Shown one piece after another: positions 1 through 5,474 of a stretch of DNA of 16,287 nt. Positions within the stretch are counted from its first letter, which is position 1, and the number at the start of each line of letters is the position of its first letter. The DNA comes from Nitrospinota bacterium (lineage in GTDB: Bacteria > JADFOP01), in assembly GCA_022562795.1 (NCBI GenBank), contig JADFOP010000046.1, positions 1 to 16,287 of the forward strand, in the 5' to 3' direction. Position numbers and translations under genes: made by a program. The notes beneath the pieces are model-generated. The model made no database searches and was not told the DNA's origin. It worked only from the letters and a program-made list of their open reading frames with translations.

Positions 1-199
1 CCTCCACCAGTCGCTCCTCCCTCGACTCGCCCTGCTCGAGCCTCTGGCGGAATTCGGCTGTCTTTGCCCCGAGCTCCTCGTCGCTCATGGCCTGAATCGT
101 CGGCTCAAGGGCGCCGACGGCCTCAACGATGGGCTGGATGCGCCGAAGCTCACGAACGTTCTTGGAGGGAACGAACTTGCTGATGAGGTTGGTAAACAT
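1..199 (-). CDS. secA: Preprotein translocase ATPase SecA, N-terminal part only
   Basis: The reading frame starts at an ATG (197-199) and runs off the left edge, giving about 66 residues. The translation begins MFTNLISKFVPSKNVRELRR and contains LEPTIQAMSDEELGAKTAEF, the characteristic SecA N-terminus (the 'LSDEEL..KT.EF..RL' segment). SecA is the cytosolic motor that drives unfolded proteins through SecYEG. The ATPase motifs lie outside the window. The gene is commonly preceded by an M23 peptidase gene in Gram-negative bacteria; here the M23 gene is present but separated by about 2.1 kb of insert (307-2196). The ribosome binding site is weak in the visible leader. Identification is confident from the N-terminal signature alone. 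Confidence 0.93.
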   Translation of the reverse strand, partial: MFTNLISKFVPSKNVRELRRIQPIVEAVGALEPTIQAMSDEELGAKTAEFRQRLEQGESREERLVE

Positions 200-306
200 A
201 GATTTGGGTGGGCTCCGCCACTAGTTTCGCTAATTTAAACCCAATCCATATTAACGGAGTTCGATGGGGGACGCAAGGGAAGGGACGCGAGGGTACTGGG
301 TTAATT

Positions 307-740
307 TCAATCCGCAAGCTCCACGATTTCCTCTAGCTCCAAGATATGGTCAGACACGCCAGCCTCCATAGCCGGGGTAACTCGTAGCGTCGAATGGATG
401 CGAGCAAAGTTGTAGTGCATGAAATGCAGGGCCAGGACGTGTTCTAGGTTTTCAACCTTCTTGGAGTGAGCGTTAGTCAATCGCGTAAACCTTCGCATGG
501 ACATTCTGAGGGTCAGGTTGTTCCGCTCTGCAAAGCTGGTAGAAACGTGTTGTGGGTCTGGTTAGCCATTGACCTTCCGCCTTTCTGTTCCTATGCATTT
601 TGGCGGGTGTATTGTTTCTCTGATTCCGAGGCTTGGCCGTAAGGTTTATCAACTGGCAGTAATTGGCGTTGCTTCCAAATACTTCTTCAACTGCTGGAAG
701 ATATGCATTTCAAGCATCGTCAAGAGAAATACTACTCTAT
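307..740 (-). pseudogene. Decayed IS1-type transposase (C-terminal half)
   Basis: The last 307-530 bases encode an intact transposase tail containing TSFAERNNLTLRMSMRRFTR, then HFMHYNFARIHSTLRVTPAM, which match the C-terminal catalytic region of IS1-type DDE transposases. Reading upstream, the same protein continues only by switching frames: an in-frame TAA follows KVNG before PDPQHVSTSF, PPKCIGTERRKVNG sits in one frame, YGQASESEKQYT in another, and NAYLPAVEEVFGSNANYCQL in a third with a TGA before it. At least two frameshifts and two stops are therefore present. No terminal inverted repeats or N-terminal half are visible, so this is an immobile relic. It explains the otherwise gene-poor stretch 505-754. 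Confidence 0.85.
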
Positions 741-754
741 TTTTTTAATGAGAG

Positions 755-1039
755 CTATTTCGTTCTTTTCTTTGTTGTTTTGCGCTTCGGCTTGGGGCGA
801 GGGTTTACTTTTGCGGCATCGACCGAGAGACTGTTCTCTTTTGGGAACTTTTGAAGCCCAATTTTTAAGACTCCAACGATTACGGAGGGGGCAAGTTCGT
901 CCTCTGATGGCCCTACATTGGTTGCATTAAACCCAAACCGCACAGAAACCCCCCAAATTCCTTCGTGAATCCCTTGGTGTTTGATAAGCGCCTCTGCCAC
1001 TTCTTTATGGTCGAATATAAATTTCTCTGCCTCTACCAC
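755..1039 (-). CDS. Small protein of unknown function downstream of HicB
   Basis: I do not recognise this 94-residue protein. It starts at a GTG (1037-1039), two bases after the HicB stop, so it is probably the third gene of the same transcript. The N-terminal two thirds are mixed alpha/beta in character (VEAEKFIFDHKEVAEALIKH, then GIWGVSVRFGFNATN and a hydrophobic APSVIVGVLKIGLQKF). The C-terminus is strongly basic (KPKRKTTKKRTK), which could contact nucleic acid. There are no cysteines and no signal peptide. It is AT-rich like the neighbouring toxin-antitoxin genes and ends just before the IS relic. The close spacing and coherent composition argue that it is real. Confidence 0.6.
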   Translation of the reverse strand: MVEAEKFIFDHKEVAEALIKHQGIHEGIWGVSVRFGFNATNVGPSEDELAPSVIVGVLKIGLQKFPKENSLSVDAAKVNPRPKPKRKTTKKRTK

Positions 1040-1041
1040 AC

Positions 1042-1593
1042 TTAATCTCCAATCTTATTTATATTTTGAATAAGGACGTGCGGGCCAGTTCCAACCGGGC
1101 CTTCTTCTATTACAAAGTGCTCTCCTTCTGGAAGTAATGTTCTTTCTGAGGGCTCCGTGACGGCAACAATAACATTCGCCGTACGATGAATTACGGACCT
1201 GGAAATCTTATCAGCAATTCGATTGTAAAGGTCCTCGGCCCCAACACGGGCAGCAATTGCGGATACAAGAAACTGGTTTACGCTAGTTCCGTCTTGTTTG
1301 GCCATTCTTGTTGCCAGACGATGCAAACTCCTTGGCAATCGTAGGGCAATTCTCCCGCTAAAACCGTGATTTGCAGAAGGCGGAGGAATCTCATGCCCCC
1401 GTTCTAACTCTATCTCGATCCAAGCCTTAGCTGTATTCTCAAGATTTGCAATGGCTTCTTGTGCATTATCACCATAATCAATACAACCGGGAAACTCCAA
1501 GACTTCCGCAGAGAACCCTCCTGAATCCTTGTCCTCTGTTAGAATAAAGGCGTAAGGCTCTTGTAGATATTCTTCTGGAGTCTTCTTAACCAT
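1042..1593 (-). CDS. hicB: HicB-family antitoxin, long form
   Basis: This 183-residue protein is the likely antitoxin of a type II toxin-antitoxin pair. Residues 1-60 form the HicB fold (AFILTEDKDSGGFSAEVLEF, then PGCIDYGDNAQEAIANLENT), the degenerate RNase H-like domain that neutralises HicA. Residues 80-115 (SGRIALRLPRSLHRLATRMA, then DGTSVNQFLVSAIA) form a ribbon-helix-helix-like DNA-binding segment found in HicB proteins. A further ~60 C-terminal residues are unassigned. I chose the ATG at 1591-1593 because the protein then begins with the HicB domain and overlaps the HicA stop by eight bases, the usual translational coupling. A longer reading from 1650 would only add residues translated from inside hicA. 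Confidence 0.82.
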   Translation of the reverse strand: MVKKTPEEYLQEPYAFILTEDKDSGGFSAEVLEFPGCIDYGDNAQEAIANLENTAKAWIEIELERGHEIPPPSANHGFSGRIALRLPRSLHRLATRMAKQDGTSVNQFLVSAIAARVGAEDLYNRIADKISRSVIHRTANVIVAVTEPSERTLLPEGEHFVIEEGPVGTGPHVLIQNINKIGD

Positions 1594-1891
1594 GTTCGTT
1601 ACCCCCGAATATTTGGAGTCTCTCAGCCCACAGACCCCAATCTTCCTCAAGATGGTCTAAGATGCTCATTGCGGCCTTTGGCAGGGGACCTTTAGAGTGA
1701 TGTGGAATGCTCAAAGATCGTATTCCGGGAAAATCCTTGCTTACCCACATTGGATGTTTTGTTCCCTTCCCTGCTCTCTTTCGCCCAAGCGATCCCGCAA
1801 GTCTTTCTAGTTCACTAGTTTTTATGTTTGCTGGCCTTAGTCTCAGCTTATCTATTCTCTCTCTCAGTCTGCGTAGCTTTCGGATATTCAT
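1586..1891 (-). CDS. hicA: HicA-like mRNA interferase toxin
   Basis: A 101-residue basic protein encoded directly upstream of, and overlapping, the HicB-like gene. HicA toxins are small double-stranded-RNA-binding-fold RNases with a Gly-x-x-x-x-His core. Here the matching part is RAGKGTKHPMWVSKDFPGIR followed by LSIPHHSKGPLPKAAMSILD, which carries the expected lysine/glycine-rich strand, the candidate catalytic His and the C-terminal amphipathic helix. A 35-residue arginine-rich N-terminal extension (RKLRRLRERIDKLRLRPANI) precedes this core, so it is longer than a usual 60-80 residue HicA. The start codon abuts a pair of palindromes (1891-1910), consistent with autorepression. Toxin-first order and the overlap fit HicAB. 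Confidence 0.75.
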   Translation of the reverse strand: MNIRKLRRLRERIDKLRLRPANIKTSELERLAGSLGRKRAGKGTKHPMWVSKDFPGIRSLSIPHHSKGPLPKAAMSILDHLEEDWGLWAERLQIFGGNEHG

Positions 1892-1938
1892 GATATCATA
1901 GGTGATATCATTATAATACCATCGTCCAAAAATTGCAA
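1891..1938 (-). promoter_or_regulatory. hicAB promoter with paired TGATATCA operator
   Basis: On the minus strand a -35-like TTGCAA (1933-1938) is followed after 17 bases by a consensus -10 TATAAT (1910-1915). Between the -10 and the hicA start lie two identical 8-bp palindromes TGATATCA at 1903-1910 and 1891-1898, with centres 12 bases apart, i.e. about one helical turn. This is the arrangement expected for a ribbon-helix-helix antitoxin that binds as a tetramer and shuts off its own promoter. The leader would be only about a dozen bases long with no clear Shine-Dalgarno, so translation may be nearly leaderless. Confidence 0.6.
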
Positions 1939-1947
1939 GTCTTTAGT

Positions 1948-2196
1948 TTATTTTTTTCGCCATCTCGTCTCAGCCGCCTTTTTTGCTATTTCAACTCGTC
2001 GCTTTTTGGAGAGCTTCTTGGCTCGTGCGGGGCCACCTTTCTTTCCACCTAGCCGTCCCAGAGCGACGGCGTGAGGGTTCTTCTCCTTATCCTTATCTGG
2101 CTCCGATTTGTCCTTGGTGGCCGACTTTACTATTTTAGTAGCGAGGACGTTGACATCATCGGGCGGGGCTTTTTTCTTTCTTGAGCGTTCAGGCAT
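1948..2196 (-). CDS. Small lysine-rich protein with LGRLGGKKGG repeat-type tail
   Basis: An 82-residue, highly basic, cysteine-free protein. The N-terminus is rich in Lys, Asp and Glu and probably disordered. The C-terminal 40 residues contain ALGRLGGKKGGPARAKKLSK followed by KRRVEIAKKAAETRWRKK, a conserved tail I recognise from many small uncharacterised bacterial proteins (A-L-G-x-x-G-G-x-x-G-G-x-x-R-A, then I-A-x-x-A-A-x-x-R-W). The charge suggests nucleic-acid contact but no function is established from sequence. It starts at an ATG (2194-2196), lies immediately upstream of the hicAB promoter in the same orientation, and shares the lower GC of that insert. Confidence 0.65.
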   Translation of the reverse strand: MPERSRKKKAPPDDVNVLATKIVKSATKDKSEPDKDKEKNPHAVALGRLGGKKGGPARAKKLSKKRRVEIAKKAAETRWRKK

Positions 2197-2345
2197 ATTA
2201 CTAATACGCCATATTGCGCTCCGAATTGCCAGGCCTAATCATATAGCGTAGAGTTCAAACTGCCCCAGTACCGACGCGAGGGGCTCTCATGGCTTTGGCC
2301 CGGCCTCGGTCGAAAGCCTAAACGAAAAGACCCAGCGGATCTCAG

Positions 2346-3278
2346 CTAAAACGTATTTTCCTCTAATAAGATGTATCGCTTGGGGTTGACCGGAACCCCG
2401 TTGAGGTGAACTTCGTAATGGAGGTGAGAGCCGGTCGAGCGGCCCGTGTCTCCAACTCGGGCTATCGGGTCGCCCCGCTCCACCCGCTGGCCGGCTCGAA
2501 CGAGAATATGGGAGTTGTGGCCGTACCGGGTCTTGAGTCCGTAGCCGTGGTCGATCTCCACCAACTTGCCGAAATCGTACTCGGTCACCACGCGTACGAC
2601 CACCCCGTCGGCGGGCGCGACGACGAGCGCCCCCTTGCGGGAAGCGATGTCCATGCCCGTGTGCAAGGACCTCTTTCCGGTGAAGGGCGAGACGCGGCGG
2701 CCGAAACCGCTGGTCACCCAGCCCCGCACGGGCCAGATGGACGGCGTGTAGGCCAGCAGGCTCTTCAGGTCATGGAAGGCGCTCACCAGCTCGTGGAAGC
2801 TCTCCTCCTGGCGGCCCGTGGCCTCCTTGAGCTTTGCCAACTCCTGGCGCATTGTATCGATGAGGGTCGACTGGCTATCAGCTATGAAGACATCCTCGCC
2901 GGATGAGGCCTTCGTGTTGGGACCCCCGAGGCCGAGCAGCGGTTTGGAGCTTTCCGTTGTCGGCTCCAGGCTCGCCAGCAGACGAAGCTTACGGTCCAGC
3001 TTCTGCATCCGCTGGAGCTGGTTATTAAGGCCCTCTATCTCCTCAGACATGGAGGCAAGCTGCATTGGGTGCGAGCTCGACCCAGCCTGCATGTAGGCGA
3101 GCTCGCCTGCATGGCGGTGAAGAGAGCGGTATGAAAAAGCAAGTAGAATGAGGCCGGCAATGCAAAACAGCCCGGCGAGGGCCGCAATTCGCAGCCAGCG
3201 ACGACGGAGTACCATCGTTCGTGGACGGCCAGCTCCATCGGGCAGGACGATGACCGTTAGGGTATCGCGTCGACCCAC
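2346..3278 (-). CDS. M23 (LytM-type) peptidoglycan endopeptidase, membrane-anchored
   Basis: A zinc metallopeptidase expected to cleave peptidoglycan cross-bridges or act as a divisome/envelope regulator. The chosen GTG at 3276-3278 (VGRRDTLTVIVLPDGAGR) follows a GGAGAGG; an upstream GTG at 3314 would add 12 residues. A single membrane helix follows the basic RRRWLR (IAALAGLFCIAGLILLAF), then a coiled-coil region (EEIEGLNNQLQRMQKLDRKL and DTMRQELAKLKEATG), then the C-terminal M23 domain with the zinc ligands H-x3-D (LHTGMDIAS) and H-x-H (GSHLHYEVHL), plus G-Y-G-x-x-T-x-Y-x-H. All catalytic residues are present, so it should be active. In other genomes this gene often sits directly before secA; here an insert separates them. 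Confidence 0.9.
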   Translation of the reverse strand: MGRRDTLTVIVLPDGAGRPRTMVLRRRWLRIAALAGLFCIAGLILLAFSYRSLHRHAGELAYMQAGSSSHPMQLASMSEEIEGLNNQLQRMQKLDRKLRLLASLEPTTESSKPLLGLGGPNTKASSGEDVFIADSQSTLIDTMRQELAKLKEATGRQEESFHELVSAFHDLKSLLAYTPSIWPVRGWVTSGFGRRVSPFTGKRSLHTGMDIASRKGALVVAPADGVVVRVVTEYDFGKLVEIDHGYGLKTRYGHNSHILVRAGQRVERGDPIARVGDTGRSTGSHLHYEVHLNGVPVNPKRYILLEENTF

Positions 3279-3370
3279 AAAACCCTCTCCACTCAACTTA
3301 TCAGGCGGGGACACCGGCCGCTAATTGGGAACTACATTCAAGATGGACCGGGTGGACGTAAAATCGGGTA

Positions 3371-3399
3371 AATTTAACACACCAGGTCACCCCTGTCAA
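3371..3399 (-). promoter_or_regulatory. Sigma70-like promoter for the M23 gene
   Basis: Minus-strand TTGACA (3394-3399) and TAAATT (3371-3376) are separated by 17 bases, an almost ideal housekeeping promoter. It lies about 90 bases upstream of the M23 start. The rest of the gap 3279-3553 shows no gene. Confidence 0.65.
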
Positions 3400-3553
3400 G
3401 CCGCTTTTTCGATAAGTCATTCAATTCCAAGCCGTTACATAACAGATGTCTGCCACGGATGAGAACACCCCAAACGACGGCAAATTACACCCTGCTCCTT
3501 GAGAAACTACTGAAAGGATGGAGCGGCGATATTTGGCAGCAAGGGCAGACACA

Positions 3554-4066
3554 TCACTTGCCCGCAATCACAATATCTCCCTTTACGGACTCCAGAAGCG
3601 CGATGAGCTCCCCCTGCTCGTGCCCGGGCACTTTGAGCATATAGAGGGTCTCGTTGAAGTTCGCCATCATTGCCTGCCACTCGACCTCATTGATGTAGAG
3701 ATGCTTATGCGACTCCTTCATCGAGCGGCCTTCGTAGCTGCAAGGCCCGCCCGTCGCCTGACAGACGAACTGGGTGACCAAGAACTTGAGCACTGGCGCG
3801 GGAACCTTCTTTCGTGCCTCATCGACGTCGGGGTTGGCGTTGAGGACGGGGTTGGCCACCAGGCGGTCGATAAAGTCATCAACCACCACCGAGATGGGCC
3901 CTACACCGCCGAGCCGCTCGTAGAGGCTTTTTTCGTGCTTCTCTCCGGCAATGATGAGTGTGGCGCCGACCCCTACGAGCAGGAGGGTGGCGAGGAGCAT
4001 AGGAATGGTCCTGCTCAGACGTGTCAAAAACCGAAATGGATAGCGACAAAGGCCGATAGACGTCAT
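3554..4066 (-). CDS. Truncated haemoglobin with N-terminal membrane anchor
   Basis: A 170-residue protein of the truncated-haemoglobin fold, class I-like, which binds haem and typically handles O2, NO or peroxide. Residues 22-40 form a hydrophobic helix (IPMLLATLLLVGVGATLI) that should anchor it in the membrane with the globin outside. The globin begins KSLYERLGGVGPISVVVDDF, the standard TrHb opening, and the proximal His is probably H120 in GRSMKESHKHLYI. The usual B10 Tyr position (F-Y in 'VVDDFY') is Ile here, so distal-pocket chemistry may differ. Two cysteines (FVCQATGGPC) are eight residues apart. The ATG at 4064-4066 has a perfect AGGAGG six bases upstream, and I prefer it over an upstream in-frame ATG at 4141. 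Tandem repeats lie in its promoter. Confidence 0.88.
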   Translation of the reverse strand: MTSIGLCRYPFRFLTRLSRTIPMLLATLLLVGVGATLIIAGEKHEKSLYERLGGVGPISVVVDDFIDRLVANPVLNANPDVDEARKKVPAPVLKFLVTQFVCQATGGPCSYEGRSMKESHKHLYINEVEWQAMMANFNETLYMLKVPGHEQGELIALLESVKGDIVIAGK

Positions 4067-4143
4067 GGCGGTCCTCCTTATATGATTGGGACCAGGGGTG
4101 GGTGTGAGTTTGAGGGATTCGGCCCGCTCGCGAGCCATCAATG

Positions 4144-4198
4144 TATCAACCCTTATACAGTATCAACCCTTATACAGTCTCATATCCCTCCAAGTCAA
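4144..4198 (-). promoter_or_regulatory. Promoter of the truncated-haemoglobin gene carrying a 17-bp tandem repeat
   Basis: On the minus strand TTGACT (4193-4198) and TATAAG (4169-4174) are 18 bases apart. The -10 lies inside one copy of a perfect 17-bp direct repeat (4144-4160 and 4161-4177, plus-strand unit TATCAACCCTTATACAG). Each unit plus its neighbour forms TGTAT-N8-ATACA on the minus strand, a dyad typical of a dimeric regulator site. The regulator is unknown; the TTGAT half-sites recall FNR/CRP-type boxes but the other half does not match. Confidence 0.5.
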
Positions 4199-4290
4199 GC
4201 TCCCCGTTTGCCCGGGAGGGTCTCGTACATCCGGAAAGCCACCACAAGCCCCGATGTAAGAGTAAGGGCCGCGATGACGTGGATGGCCGT
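4195..4290 (-). pseudogene. 3' remnant of an MFS transporter gene
   Basis: The last ~32 codons of an MFS gene are present between SCO1 and the haemoglobin. They read AIHVIAALTLTSGLVVAFRM then YETLPGKRGA and a TGA at 4195-4197. This matches the C-terminus of the intact transporter at 10303-11589 almost residue for residue (AIHVIAALTMLSGLVVAFRM, YETLPGKRGT), and 22 bases (GCCGCGATGACGTGGATGG plus CCG) are identical. Homology begins right after the SCO1 stop codon. There is no start or N-terminal part, so it is a recombination or deletion scar and not a gene. Confidence 0.85.
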
Positions 4291-4294
4291 CGGC

Positions 4295-4900
4295 TCACAG
4301 CTGCGTTCTCTTCAGCAGTTGCCGAACATCTTGGAGAATATCCTCTGGAGGTGTGATGGAGGCATGGCGCAGGCGCCACAGGCCGTCTGGGTCAATCACG
4401 AAGGCGGAGGTGTTGTGATTCACAAGATAGTCCTTTCCCGTGGCACCCACAGAAGCCTTCTCGCGGAAGACACCATAGGCCGCGTAGACTGACTCCAGCT
4501 CGACTTGGGTTCCCGTCAACCCGACGAAATCAGCATTAAAGGTCGCTAAGTGTTGCTGCAAACGTTGTGACCCATCTCGCTCCGGGTCTACGGTGATGAA
4601 AACAAATCGAACACGTTCGGCGTCAGCTCCCAGGGCCTCGTGGACCTTCGTCCACTTAGTCAGCGTAAGAGGGCATGCACCTGGGCAATGGGTGTAACCG
4701 AAGTAAAGGAGCACAACCCGACCCCGCTGTTCGCTCAGGCGGAAAGGCTGGCCGTGCTGGTCGGCGAGGGTGAAGTCGGGCGCTGACACTGGGGGCTTCA
4801 GTACGGTTCCCAGGAACGAGGGCGACTGCTGCTCACAGGATGTAAGCATCAGTCCAGCCAACAGCACCATCACCAAACCAATGGTCATCCCCTTGCGCAT
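4295..4900 (-). CDS. SCO1/SenC family copper chaperone/thiol protein (lipoprotein)
   Basis: A 201-residue SCO protein, a thioredoxin-fold copper chaperone or thiol-disulfide oxidoreductase that helps assemble the CuA site of haem-copper oxidases in the periplasm. The N-terminus has a hydrophobic stretch and lipobox-like LTSC (Cys22). The copper/redox motif C-x3-C is Cys72/Cys76 in GYTHCPGACPLTLTKW, and the third ligand His is in DYLVNHNTSAFVIDP; strand ITVDPERDG is also typical. The ATG at 4898-4900 follows AAGGAGAGAAGTT and gives full family length. A longer open frame exists upstream but overlaps the CYCXC gene. The gene is 31 bases downstream of that selenoprotein, suggesting joint expression. 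Both redox residues remain Cys here. Confidence 0.93.
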   Translation of the reverse strand: MRKGMTIGLVMVLLAGLMLTSCEQQSPSFLGTVLKPPVSAPDFTLADQHGQPFRLSEQRGRVVLLYFGYTHCPGACPLTLTKWTKVHEALGADAERVRFVFITVDPERDGSQRLQQHLATFNADFVGLTGTQVELESVYAAYGVFREKASVGATGKDYLVNHNTSAFVIDPDGLWRLRHASITPPEDILQDVRQLLKRTQL

Positions 4901-4931
4901 AACTTCTCTCCTTACTCTAGTTCCCAACGCC

Positions 4932-5402
4932 TCAATAAGGCCAGAACTTCGAGTACTTGGCGTCGATGGCTTGCTTGATCTCCGGGACGGGCCTTCCCTG
5001 CTTGTACATGGCATACGCATCCAGCGTAATGTTGAGGCAGATGGCTCACCCAACCGCGTGCGTGTCAACGTAACAGTCCAGGTTGTTCTGGTGGCTGTTC
5101 GTCTTATAGCAACCGCAGTAGCACGGCATCCTTTCTATGAGCTCGGGCACCTCCCGCGCAATCCGGTAGGCCTCGGCGACCTTGCCCGTGAAGAGGCCGG
5201 GAGGGAGGGTCGCCGGGCGAGGATTTCGGGGGATGGCTGGTAACGCGAAGGCCGGTCGAGCGCCCAGGGCTGAGCCCCCGACTGGCCTGGACTGCCACCA
5301 CCAGTATCCTCCGGCTCCTACCACGACGACGAGAACACCAACCAGAAGAATCCAGCGGCTCTCCGTTCTGGGTTTTTTAGTATATCTTTTCTTCTTGGCC
5401 AT
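4932..5402 (-). CDS. CYCXC-type secreted protein with selenocysteine (U119)
   Basis: A 156-residue protein of the PCYCGC-motif family (conserved in secreted or lipid-anchored proteins of unknown function). It has a basic N-terminus, one membrane helix (about 17-36, WILLVGVLVVVVGAGGYWWW) and then the family signature: PCYCGC at 93-98, H-x-N-x-LDCYVD and HAVG. At residue 119 there is an in-frame TGA (5046-5048), followed by AIC and then LNITLDAYAMYKQGRPVPEI and DAKYSKFWPY. Family members carry C-x2-C at this point, so the site reads U-x-x-C. The continued homology beyond TGA is strong evidence for Sec. A hairpin lies 14 bases downstream (5012-5031). I end the protein at TGA 4932-4934, which lacks such a hairpin. 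Start: ATG with GAGGAGGG. SCO1 follows. Confidence 0.88.
5012..5031 (-). promoter_or_regulatory. SECIS-like hairpin of the CYCXC selenoprotein
   Basis: In the mRNA, CA-U(bulge)-UACGC pairs with GCGUA-UG around a five-base loop UGGAU containing GG. The stem starts 14 bases after the UGA, within the spacing expected for bacterial SECIS elements bound by SelB. Confidence 0.6.
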
Positions 5403-5439
5403 ACGTAAGCCCTCCTCATTGAAATGTGAGTCCTATTGT

Positions 5440-5455
5440 TTTGTTCATGAACAAA
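5440..5455. promoter_or_regulatory. Perfect 16-bp palindrome, candidate operator
   Basis: TTTGTTCATGAACAAA is an exact palindrome in the 72-base gap between the two-Sec gene and the CYCXC gene, about 38 bases upstream of the CYCXC start. It is more AT-rich than its surroundings and has no following T-run on the minus strand, so an operator seems more likely than a terminator. No matching site was seen elsewhere in the window. Confidence 0.45.
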
Positions 5456-5474
5456 TTCCGGAGGAGTCCCTTCA

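Noticed and set aside
1594-1650. Upstream start for HicB at 1650
   Set aside because: It would add residues encoded inside hicA, and the HicB domain begins right at the ATG 1591-1593, with the usual 8-base overlap.
2406-2906. Plus-strand open frame of 166 codons inside the M23 gene
   Set aside because: It is an antisense shadow of a gene with intact catalytic motifs; low-complexity, no ribosome site.
3518-4492. Plus-strand open frame of 324 codons
   Set aside because: It lies antisense to the truncated haemoglobin, the MFS scar and SCO1, all of which have recognisable domains; its translation has no recognisable fold and arises from GC-biased codons.
4917-4934. Second Sec in the CYCXC protein at TGA 4932-4934, extending to TAG 4917-4919
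   Set aside because: It would add only five residues, no hairpin follows, and the preceding KFWPY is a sensible end.
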